Assembly: GCA_007132395.1 (NCBI GenBank)
Contig: SLOR01000061.1
Span: 1 to 9,503, forward strand
From: Bacteroidales bacterium
GTDB taxonomy: Bacteria > Bacteroidota > Bacteroidia > Bacteroidales > UBA7960
Length of the DNA stretch: 9,503 bases
Direction: 5' to 3'
The position numbers and the translations under genes were made by a program. Shown here in pieces: positions 1-5,944 of the stretch. Every line of letters begins with the position of its first letter. The first letter of the stretch is position 1. Under the pieces are notes generated by a model. The model did not search any database and had not been told where the DNA came from. It saw only the letters and a list, made by a program, of their open reading frames with translations.

Positions 1-19
1 GCTTTTACATCTGCCCCAA

Positions 20-184
20 TCAGTGTTGCTTTCTGGCCTGTTCCTTTACTTCAGAAATTTCATCCAGTTTTTGCTCCAGCTTCCCCAGCCTTCTTTCCAG
101 GAAAAACAGAAAAAATGCAAGGCCCGCGAAAATTATGGCCAGCACCAGTGCAACAACATAAATTTTACCGTGTAGTTCCATCAT
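20..184 (-). CDS. ccmD: CcmD-like small membrane protein of cytochrome c maturation
   Basis: This is a 54-residue protein found by translating the minus strand by hand. It starts ATG-ATG at 184 or 181 and stops with TGA at 20-22. It has a short N-terminus (MMELHGKIYVV), one hydrophobic segment at about residues 9-29, then a charged tail likely to form a coiled coil (about 30-54, rich in E, K and R). That is the topology of CcmD-family proteins, which are tiny single-span partners that help release holo-CcmE from the CcmABC complex. Its ATG at 184-182 overlaps the TGA of ccmC as ATGA, which implies translational coupling. The identification rests on size, topology and position rather than on a catalytic motif. 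The next gene in such clusters is usually ccmE, which would lie off the left edge; bases 1-19 hold nothing identifiable. Confidence 0.75.
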   Translation of the reverse strand: MMELHGKIYVVALVLAIIFAGLAFFLFFLERRLGKLEQKLDEISEVKEQARKQH

Positions 185-873
185 GATGGGTCAATATTTA
201 TTTGATTGATTTTTTCTTTTACAGTATCCATTCTATACACAAGGGTATATACCCACCATGCAAACAACATCCATGCAGCGATGGCCGGGAAGAAAACCCT
301 ACGCATAAGCGGGTCAAGATCGCCGGTGGCCAGGGCAGGGTTTCCATCTACACCGGGGTGTATGGAAGCCCCGGTAAGCCTGGGCAGAATCATGATAAAT
401 ACAAACATGATTACAAAAGCAAAGATTTTATATACCGCAACCAGCCGTGCTCTTTTTTCCGGATCCTCCACCGAGGAACGTAGCACCATATAGGCCAGGT
501 AAACCAGGATACCTACCGCGGCACCGTTGAGCTTGGGATCATTCACCCAATACACCCCCCAGGTGTACTTTGCCCATATCATGCCGGTAATCAGCCCCAG
601 AAATCCAAAGACAAGTCCGGTTTTTACCGTGGCATAGGCCATCCTGTCGAAACGGGGATGAAAGGTGCGCAAATACCGCAGACTGAAGATAAATCCGGCA
701 AAAAGGATGAATATCATGGAAAACCACATCCCCACGTGGAAGTAAATATTTCTGATGGTTTGATGGATAACCGGCAATACGGGCACTTCCATGAGCATCC
801 CTCCCAGTATAACATAAAGCATAAGAACGATGGTGAAAATCTTCCAGATATAGTTCCAGGTTGTTGGCTTCAT
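181..873 (-). CDS. ccmC: Heme exporter / cytochrome c biogenesis protein CcmC
   Basis: This encodes a polytopic inner-membrane protein of the CcmC/CcsA heme-handling family. In system I cytochrome c maturation, CcmC presents heme to the periplasmic chaperone CcmE. The 230-residue product has about six hydrophobic segments (roughly 9-29, 47-67, 83-102, 115-131, 147-164 and 195-214). Two histidines sit where the family keeps heme ligands: His46 in YFHVGMW and His172 in SIHPGV. A WWD-like tryptophan-rich stretch lies at about 105-118 (WGVYWVNDPKL); it departs from the proteobacterial motif but is placed correctly between membrane segments. I chose the ATG at 873, 20 bases after the ccmB stop. 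A longer reading from a TTG at 906 would overlap the end of ccmB and adds 11 residues that look unlike the family's start. The stop overlaps the ccmD start. The length is typical for the family. Confidence 0.93.
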   Translation of the reverse strand: MKPTTWNYIWKIFTIVLMLYVILGGMLMEVPVLPVIHQTIRNIYFHVGMWFSMIFILFAGFIFSLRYLRTFHPRFDRMAYATVKTGLVFGFLGLITGMIWAKYTWGVYWVNDPKLNGAAVGILVYLAYMVLRSSVEDPEKRARLVAVYKIFAFVIMFVFIMILPRLTGASIHPGVDGNPALATGDLDPLMRRVFFPAIAAWMLFAWWVYTLVYRMDTVKEKINQINIDPS

Positions 874-893
874 GGGTGAATAGTTGGTGTTTT

Positions 894-1556
894 TTAATCT
901 TTCCAAAGATACGGAAACAAAATATTTGATAGTGTTAAAGAAATCAATACAAGCAAGAGTATTACCAGCAGGTCGGAGCCAACATCTGCAACACCAGCGC
1001 CCTGAAGGGCTGCCAGGGAAGAGCGGATAAGCAACAGCAGCAAGGGCAGAATAAGGGGAAAGCCCAGCACCGCCATCAGTGTAAAATTATTGCGCACCTG
1101 CCCGGCTATGGCGCTAACCATGGTAAGCACAGAGGAAAAACCCACCACACCGGTAATGAGCACAAGCCAGTAAACCGGTTTCCCGCCGGCAATATTTCCC
1201 ATAAAAAGGTTGAAAAGAATAAACCCCAACACCCCGAGCACTATCATTGTAAGACTGTTGACCAGTATCTTGGAAAAAATTACCGCCTGTGGCGAAGCCA
1301 GGGTATAGAGGTAGAGTTTGCGACCCGAGTTTTCCTCACCAAAGCTTTTCAGTACAAGATTCAAACTGGCAAAAGCAATGATTATCCAGAAAAGGGCATT
1401 CCATACAGGCACTGACATAAGGCCTGTAAAAGACAGGTAACAGATAAAAATGGTAGAAACCAGGTAAAGAACAATCCCTCCCAGGGCGTGCTTCTGCCGC
1501 CATTCCAGCAAAAACTCCTTGTGTATCAAACTAAGGATTTCCCGATGTACCATCAT
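894..1556 (-). CDS. ccmB: Heme ABC exporter permease CcmB
   Basis: This encodes the 220-residue membrane subunit of the CcmABC complex that drives release of heme-loaded CcmE. It begins with an amphipathic N-terminus (IHKEFLLEWRQKHALGG) and has six hydrophobic segments at about 25-43, 51-69, 93-117, 128-152, 158-177 and 193-213. The region at 153-174 (QVRNNFTLMAVLGFPLILPL) is characteristic of CcmB. Two ATGs in tandem (1556 and 1553) are equally possible starts. It is the first gene of a leftward operon with ccmC and ccmD; a TATATTTG -7 element lies about 18 bases upstream and a terminator lies beyond that. The ATPase gene ccmA is not directly upstream, so that subunit must be encoded elsewhere if the complex is complete. 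Confidence 0.93.
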   Translation of the reverse strand: MMVHREILSLIHKEFLLEWRQKHALGGIVLYLVSTIFICYLSFTGLMSVPVWNALFWIIIAFASLNLVLKSFGEENSGRKLYLYTLASPQAVIFSKILVNSLTMIVLGVLGFILFNLFMGNIAGGKPVYWLVLITGVVGFSSVLTMVSAIAGQVRNNFTLMAVLGFPLILPLLLLLIRSSLAALQGAGVADVGSDLLVILLLVLISLTLSNILFPYLWKD

Positions 1557-1573
1557 GCATTTTTTAATTCAGG

Positions 1574-1581
1574 CAAATATA
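1574..1581 (-). promoter_or_regulatory. Candidate -7 promoter element for ccmB-ccmC-ccmD
   Basis: On the minus strand these bases read TATATTTG, an exact match to the Bacteroidota -7 consensus TAnnTTTG. Transcription would start around 1568, giving a leader of about 12 bases before the ATG at 1556. I found no TTTG -33 box at the usual 19-21 base spacing, so only half of the promoter is supported. The position between the adhesin terminator and ccmB fits. Confidence 0.45.
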
Positions 1582-1621
1582 CACCAAATAACCCTAAATC
1601 CATTTACAGTGCCATAAAAAA

Positions 1622-1650
1622 CAGGGGTTATCCGGTCTGGATAACCCCTG
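1622..1650 (-). terminator. Strong intrinsic terminator after the SprB-repeat protein gene
   Basis: This is a perfect 12-base-pair stem (CAGGGGTTATCC with GGATAACCCCTG) closed by a 5-base loop. On the minus strand it is followed by six T residues (plus-strand A run at 1616-1621), the classic layout of a Rho-independent terminator for the gene ending at 1691. On the plus strand the 3' side is also T-rich (AAATTTTTATT), so it could work in both directions. It separates the adhesin transcript from ccmB, which points the same way. Confidence 0.9.
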
Positions 1651-1690
1651 AAATTTTTATTATTTCTGAAACAGCTATTCTTTCAAAAAA

Positions 1691-1939
1691 CTACTTTTTC
1701 ATAAAACGTGCCTGCTGGTTTTGCTCTCCGCAACGTACATTCAATATATACACACCGGGAGCCAGGTTGCCGGTTTCAATGGTAAGACCCTGCTTAAGGT
1801 CGGCTGAATCCAGTTGCCTTTGCATCACTTTTTCGCCCATAATCGTAAAAACCTGGGCTGTTGCAGCAGCGCTATGGCAGAAATCATCACTCACAATATG
1901 CAAGCGGTTTTCTACGGGATTGGGGTACACCCTGATGCC
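1691..1939 (-). other. Type A T9SS C-terminal sorting domain of the surface protein
   Basis: The last 82 residues (about 1135-1216) carry the hallmarks of the Por secretion type A sorting domain: a YPNPVENRLHI opening, a central VFTIMGEKV strand, the LAPGVYILNV segment and a basic end. By family knowledge this directs export through the type IX secretion system and is usually removed by a sortase-like protease with attachment to a lipid or polysaccharide. A cysteine (NVRCGE, residue 1204) lies inside the domain. Confidence 0.92.
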
Positions 1940-4900
1940 TTCCGTAAAGGTTTGATTGTCGGTACTCACGGTGCCAAGACTAATCACCTCTTCCACTTCG
2001 CAGCCTTCCTGATCCGTAACTGTGATGGTATAACTACCGGTGGCCAGTCCGCTGATTTGGGGAACCTGGTGCCCGGTATTCCAAAGGTAAACATACGGAC
2101 CAACACCACCGCTTACCGATACACTGATGCTACCATTGCTGGCACCGGGTGTGGCGTGGTTGATTACTGTATTCATTTCAAGTGGCTCGTTGGCAGTAAT
2201 GGTATAAGTAGCTTCGAATTCACAGTAGCTGTAATCGGTAATTTTTACAGAATAGGTTCCGGCAGCCACATCCTGCAGATTGCTTCCTGAGAAACCATTA
2301 CTCCAGATATGGCTATAGGGGGTGCGCCCTCCGGTTGTTTGCAGTACAATACTGCCCATTTCATCATTGGCACAAACAATATGGCTCAAAATAGCATTAG
2401 CGGCAAGTTGCTTGGGTTCAATCACCTCGAAAGATTCTACGGCGAAACAATCACCATCGGTAAGTTCAAGGGTATATATGCCGGCACCCAGTTGGTCGAT
2501 GGAAGTGCCTGTTGAGCTTGCCGGGTCATTCCAGAGATATTGCGGATCAGTACCTCCGGTGATACTTACAGCAATTTGTCCGTCCGTTTCACCATAGCAA
2601 CTGATATGCTGCACCTGTGCTTCTATTTCAGGTGCGCCGGAATCACTCACGTTCACCACAAGAATATTCTCACATCCATCTTCTGCAGTAACACTTAATA
2701 TGTATTGACCTGATGGCAAATCATGCAGGCTAAAAATGGAATCATCTCCGTTTCCATTACCACCATTGTCTCCTCCTTCATCCTTTTGGCCAAGCAAGTT
2801 TTTATCTCCGTTAAGCAGGGAAACAGTGTATTGTGCTGCCGGGTCATCTGCAAAAACAGAAATGGAACCAGTGGCTTCACCGCAGTTTTCAGAATCAACA
2901 ATTACATATGTTACCGAAGGCATGGCCCCAATATTATCCACTATTATTTCCCGGGTTCCTTCGCAGCCAAACTCATCATAAACCAACACTTCATAGGTGC
3001 CGGGAGCAATATTTTCAATTTCTTCGCCCGACAAACCATTTGACCATTGGTAAGTGTAAGGTCCTTGCCCGTTGGCAACAGATGCATTGAGCACACCGTT
3101 GGCCAGCCCGCAGGTAGCGTCGGTAACATCAACACCCACATTGAGGGTATAATTTTGGTTGACTACAGTAGCTGAACCGGCATTCTCGCATCCGGTATCA
3201 TCGCTTACTATAAAGTCATACACGCCGGGCAGCATGTTTTCTGCCAGTGGGCCATCAATATCCGGTTGCCCGCTCCAGGTAAAAGTGTAGGGAGCAGTTC
3301 CGGCCGTGGGGGTTAATTCGATACTTCCCGTGGCCGAGCCGCACCAGGCTGTCTGAGTAGAAATATCCACCGGAAGTACGTTGATATTCTCTATTTCAAA
3401 AGTTATCTCAGCAATACAATTGTTGGCATCGCTGAATATTACGGTATAGGTACCGGGATCTAAATCCACAAGATGAGCCTCATCTGTTTCGCTGTCGTGC
3501 GACCATGAAAAACTAAAAGGCTCCTGTCCGTTAAGAGGAATAATGCGGGCTACACCACCCTCACCACAAATGGCATCGGTTACTTCATACTCCAGTACAA
3601 TTTCTTCATCTTCCACCACTACGGTAAGTTCTTTTTCACAGCCATAGCCGTCGGTAACCGTGAGTGTATATTCTCCTGCTTCAAGATTTTCACGTAAAGG
3701 AGAATCCAGTTCGGAGTCATCATCCCAGGCAAAAACAAAAGGTCCGATGCCGGTAAGCGGCACCACTTCAACAGCACCGCTGGCAGTACCGCAAAGGGCA
3801 TTTTCAATCACAAAACCATATTGAGGATCGCATTCTGCCACATTATTGCCCATATGCAAAAGTATAACCGGTACAGCATCAGCCTGACTCCACTGATTGT
3901 TGTTCCTTACAAGAGAAGCACCGTCAGGTTGCCCCTGAATGCTTTGTGCGGCAAGAATAATTTCAGCACCTTCTTCCAGGCTGATTTCGGCCAGGTAGTC
4001 TCCGCTTTCCAGTTCCAGGGGCTCATTCAAACCAAGAACAATATAATTGTGTTCATCTTCCTGGGTGATATCATCTGCGGCAATCGTGTGTTGCATCTCC
4101 CACACCTGAGTGTAGCTGTTCTCTGTTTTTCTGTAAACCCTGGCAATCAGTACACCCTCATTTGCAGAATTTTCGTGAAGCGCAAAAGCAACGCTTGTAA
4201 GCTCTGTGTCTTCAACAAGGGTGAAAATATTGCCGGCGCCCTGCACTTCTTCACTGAGCGTGATGTATGTAGCAGCATCATACTCTGCGGAAGTTCGAGC
4301 GTAAACCGAGTCAGAAATAAGAAACCGGACTTCGGCGCTATTACTTGCAGGAACCTGATCCTCCTGATCCTGATGAAGCTGCAGAACAGCATGGTACAAT
4401 CCGGGAGCCGGTGCCAGAAAATCATCCTGTACTCTTAGGGTAAGCTGTTGTGCGGGGGCCATGGAAGCAACCTCCTGCGAAGAAGAAGTAAAAAGCAAAC
4501 GGTTTACCTCTGCCGATAAAACCACACCGGTTTGCGGCATCCCCCCTGCATTTCTTACCTCGGCAGCATAGCGGAATGCCTGCTGCTGCCCCATGGGAAC
4601 CTGCGTATATCCATGATTAAAATGTACCTGTGTAATTTCCAGATCGTTCTCTATAAAGGAAACCAGCATCACATCGTCGATCATCCACCAGTAGTGTGTG
4701 GCACCGGTTTTACGAAACCGCACCCATACCTGCTCTTCCCCTGCTGCAATATCAGAAATATTGATGGCCTGATGCACCGGGTTGGCGCTGGTGTTGTTGG
4801 GCGAAAGGCCGTTGCGCACATCAAAGGATGTCCAGTTTTCGCCATCGGTACTTACCTCGGCCAGCAGCAATGTTTCAGCGGGAGAACAACAAAACCTGAA

Positions 4901-5341
4901 GTTATGCTGAAACCGTAGCATTACATTGTGATAATCTGACAGGTCGATGGGCGGGCTTTGCAACCAGGCATCCGTAGCTCCCCCCTCATCGCTTTGCGAA
5001 GAGCACAAATCCGAATCCAGAATCATGAAACCATTATCGGCGGTTTGAGAATTCAGTGGTGGCATACCCACAGAAAAGGGACCCTGCGGCCCGCTATATG
5101 TATGCTGAAAACCGCAAAAACCGTTATTATCGACATTGAGCCATCCCTCGGGCAACTCACCGTCAAAGTCTTCCCACCAAATTACCTCTTCCTGATTTTT
5201 TAGTTCAAAGCCCGCATTATCTTTTTGCAGTGCTTCCGGCTTGAAAGGCTCGGGAACAAACTGGGCCTGCAGGGTATACTGCCCTGTAGCAAAAAGAAAA
5301 AATACAGCCAGGGATAATCGTAAAAGTGCCTTCATTATCAT
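1691..5341 (-). CDS. T9SS-secreted multidomain surface protein with eight SprB-like repeats
   Basis: This 1216-residue protein begins with a clear signal peptide (hydrophobic core about 5-20, probable cleavage after LQA at residue 26, leaving an N-terminal Gln). Residues about 55-229 form a jelly-roll domain of the MAM/cleaved-adhesin type (starting WWEDFDGELPEGW, ending WWMIDDVMLVSF). Residues about 232-345 look like an Ig/CARDB-like fold and 346-500 like another beta-rich domain. Eight SprB-like repeats of about 75 residues follow (504-1123), each with GPYxxxWSNG and AGTYxVxVTDxxGC-type signatures. Residues about 1135-1216 are a type A T9SS sorting domain (IRVYPNPVENRLHI at the start, LAPGVYILNV near the end, basic ARFMKK terminus). 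By family knowledge the product crosses the outer membrane through T9SS and is probably attached to the surface, with a likely role in adhesion, gliding or colonisation. No catalytic domain was recognised. ATGs at codons 1 and 3 are both possible starts. It is too short to be SprB itself, so no symbol is given. Confidence 0.92.
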   Translation of the reverse strand: MIMKALLRLSLAVFFLFATGQYTLQAQFVPEPFKPEALQKDNAGFELKNQEEVIWWEDFDGELPEGWLNVDNNGFCGFQHTYSGPQGPFSVGMPPLNSQTADNGFMILDSDLCSSQSDEGGATDAWLQSPPIDLSDYHNVMLRFQHNFRFCCSPAETLLLAEVSTDGENWTSFDVRNGLSPNNTSANPVHQAINISDIAAGEEQVWVRFRKTGATHYWWMIDDVMLVSFIENDLEITQVHFNHGYTQVPMGQQQAFRYAAEVRNAGGMPQTGVVLSAEVNRLLFTSSSQEVASMAPAQQLTLRVQDDFLAPAPGLYHAVLQLHQDQEDQVPASNSAEVRFLISDSVYARTSAEYDAATYITLSEEVQGAGNIFTLVEDTELTSVAFALHENSANEGVLIARVYRKTENSYTQVWEMQHTIAADDITQEDEHNYIVLGLNEPLELESGDYLAEISLEEGAEIILAAQSIQGQPDGASLVRNNNQWSQADAVPVILLHMGNNVAECDPQYGFVIENALCGTASGAVEVVPLTGIGPFVFAWDDDSELDSPLRENLEAGEYTLTVTDGYGCEKELTVVVEDEEIVLEYEVTDAICGEGGVARIIPLNGQEPFSFSWSHDSETDEAHLVDLDPGTYTVIFSDANNCIAEITFEIENINVLPVDISTQTAWCGSATGSIELTPTAGTAPYTFTWSGQPDIDGPLAENMLPGVYDFIVSDDTGCENAGSATVVNQNYTLNVGVDVTDATCGLANGVLNASVANGQGPYTYQWSNGLSGEEIENIAPGTYEVLVYDEFGCEGTREIIVDNIGAMPSVTYVIVDSENCGEATGSISVFADDPAAQYTVSLLNGDKNLLGQKDEGGDNGGNGNGDDSIFSLHDLPSGQYILSVTAEDGCENILVVNVSDSGAPEIEAQVQHISCYGETDGQIAVSITGGTDPQYLWNDPASSTGTSIDQLGAGIYTLELTDGDCFAVESFEVIEPKQLAANAILSHIVCANDEMGSIVLQTTGGRTPYSHIWSNGFSGSNLQDVAAGTYSVKITDYSYCEFEATYTITANEPLEMNTVINHATPGASNGSISVSVSGGVGPYVYLWNTGHQVPQISGLATGSYTITVTDQEGCEVEEVISLGTVSTDNQTFTEGIRVYPNPVENRLHIVSDDFCHSAAATAQVFTIMGEKVMQRQLDSADLKQGLTIETGNLAPGVYILNVRCGEQNQQARFMKK
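1973..3832 (-). repeat. Eight tandem SprB-like protein repeats (about 75 residues each)
   Basis: The repeats span residues about 504-580, 581-653, 655-728, 730-803, 808-899, 903-975, 976-1051 and 1052-1123. Their first conserved cysteines fall at 517, 592, 667, 744, 820, 915 and 990, a spacing of 75-77 except for 95 across repeat 5. The second cysteines are at 568, 642, 718, 793, 890, 965, 1040 and 1114, so most repeats could form one internal disulfide. The repeats are divergent in protein sequence, so they look old rather than recently amplified. Repeat 5 carries a Gly/Asp/Asn-rich insert and repeat 8 lacks the first cysteine. Confidence 0.85.
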
Positions 5342-5410
5342 GTAGTTTAGTTCATATTTATGGTCAGGCGATCCTCAAAAAACATTTGATGCCGGTACAA
5401 TGCGTAAAAA

Positions 5411-5433
5411 TACAGCCGTAAAATTACGGTGTA
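5411..5433 (-). promoter_or_regulatory. Hairpin in the long 5' leader of the surface protein gene
   Basis: The bases TACA-G-CCGTAA and TTACGG-TGTA can pair over about ten positions with one bulged base (5415), giving a compact hairpin in the probable leader of the adhesin mRNA, about 70 bases before the start codon. It has no T tract and so is not a terminator. It does not match a riboswitch class I recognise. It may affect mRNA stability or translation, or be chance in AT-rich DNA. Confidence 0.35.
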
Positions 5434-5508
5434 CCCTGATACTTTTTATAGGTTATATACGGATTTTTCCGGTTCAGGTTATAGCTAACTTATATAAAAT
5501 ATCAGCTG

Positions 5509-5540
5509 CAAACGTAGGATTTCTGATTGGTAATTACAAA
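5509..5540 (-). promoter_or_regulatory. Probable promoter of the surface protein gene
   Basis: On the minus strand a TTTG (-33 box, 5540-5537) and a TACGTTTG (-7 box, 5516-5509) are separated by exactly 20 bases. This matches the Bacteroidota housekeeping promoter TTTG-N19-21-TAnnTTTG in both boxes and in spacing. Transcription would start near 5503, leaving a leader of roughly 160 bases before the ATG at 5341. The -33 box is made from the last bases of the tRNA terminator's T tract. Confidence 0.7.
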
Positions 5541-5577
5541 AAAAAGAGCCTGCAAGTTTCCTCACAGGCTCTTTTTT
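5540..5577 (-). terminator. Intrinsic terminator after tRNA-His
   Basis: A perfect 13-base-pair stem (AAAAAAGAGCCTG with CAGGCTCTTTTTT) encloses a 12-base loop. Read on the minus strand the stem runs into a T tract (5545-5538), just downstream of the tRNA-His 3' end, so it should end that transcript. The A/T arms make it symmetrical and able to stop transcription in either direction. Confidence 0.88.
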
Positions 5578-5583
5578 GAATTT

Positions 5584-5661
5584 TGGGGTGGAAGATGGGA
5601 CTCGAACCCACGACCCTCAGAACCACAATCTGATGCTCTAACCTACTGAGCTACATCCACC
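5584..5661 (-). tRNA. tRNA-His (anticodon GTG)
   Basis: The minus strand folds as a cloverleaf. The D stem is GCTC/GAGC, the anticodon stem TCAGA/TCTGA encloses loop TTGTGGT with anticodon GTG (5624-5626), and the T arm is GTGGG-TTCGAGT-CCCAT. The acceptor is GTGGATG with CTTCCAC. A G at 5661 can serve as the G-1 typical of tRNA-His, opposite C73 (5587), and the CCA end is encoded (5586-5584). The acceptor stem contains a U6-U67 mismatch (5655 and 5593). The gene stands alone between a TACATTTG -7 element and a strong terminator. Histidine identity is supported by both the anticodon and the G-1/C73 pair. Confidence 0.96.
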
Positions 5662-5676
5662 GTGTAATTGCGAGTG

Positions 5677-5684
5677 CAAATGTA
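5677..5684 (-). promoter_or_regulatory. Candidate -7 promoter element for tRNA-His
   Basis: On the minus strand these bases read TACATTTG, an exact TAnnTTTG match, 15 bases upstream of the tRNA 5' end, which would give a leader of about 10 bases. No clear TTTG box sits at the 19-21 base spacing; the upstream stretch is T-rich instead. Confidence 0.5.
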
Positions 5685-5767
5685 TATTAATTTACCAAAA
5701 TAAAAAAGCTCTTTTTCATCAGAATTCACAAAAAACATTCTTCGCATTTATTTTCAAAGAATTACAC

Positions 5768-5823
5768 ACCGGAATATTTCGACATCGCCCTGACATAGCA
5801 AGCAATCTCGCATCTATTCCGGT
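5768..5823. repeat. Inverted repeat of 9 bases with a 38-base spacer
   Basis: ACCGGAATA (5768-5776) is repeated in inverted orientation as TATTCCGGT (5815-5823). It lies in the non-coding stretch 5662-5944 between tRNA-His and the glycosyltransferase gene, about 120 bases before that gene's start. It could be a regulator site or a looped RNA structure, or chance. The rest of this AT-rich stretch shows no convincing gene. Confidence 0.3.
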
Positions 5824-5906
5824 AGCACAAATTAAGTCTAAGAAGTTTAAAGCTGAAAAAAGTGCAAACAGTACGAAAAATATGTCCATAAGCAAAAAGC
5901 AATATG

Positions 5907-5914
5907 TATTTTTG
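5907..5914 (+). promoter_or_regulatory. Possible -7 element for the glycosyltransferase-flippase unit
   Basis: TATTTTTG matches TAnnTTTG and would start transcription near 5920, about 25 bases before the preferred ATG at 5945. No TTTG -33 box is present at the right distance. If it is real, the ATG at 5882 lies upstream of the transcript and cannot be the start. Confidence 0.3.
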
Positions 5915-5944
5915 AGAAATATCTGTAAAAGTATTTTCTGTTTT

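Noticed and set aside
874..906. Longer start for ccmC at a TTG (906)
   Set aside because: It overlaps the end of ccmB and adds 11 residues; the ATG at 873 gives a family-like N-terminus and a clean 20-base gap.
1973..3832. Recent DNA-level tandem duplication or a CRISPR-like array in the repeat region
   Set aside because: The periodicity is in the protein; I saw no long identical DNA units and no short repeat-spacer pattern.
3821..4438. 205-residue plus-strand open frame inside the surface protein gene
   Set aside because: It is antisense to a well-supported coding region with clear domains; its translation is low in recognisable structure.
5702..5716. A-run/T-run hairpin near 5702-5716 as a terminator
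   Set aside because: The stem would be only A-T pairs with a 4-base loop, too weak to support.
5540..5823. Integration site of a mobile element at tRNA-His
   Set aside because: A tRNA gene is a common target, but no integrase, no duplicated tRNA 3' end and no foreign-looking genes are visible on either side in this window.
5882..5944. Start of the glycosyltransferase at the ATG at 5882
   Set aside because: The extra 21 residues do not fit the GT4 N-terminus, and a possible -7 element lies inside this stretch; the ATG at 5945 is preferred.
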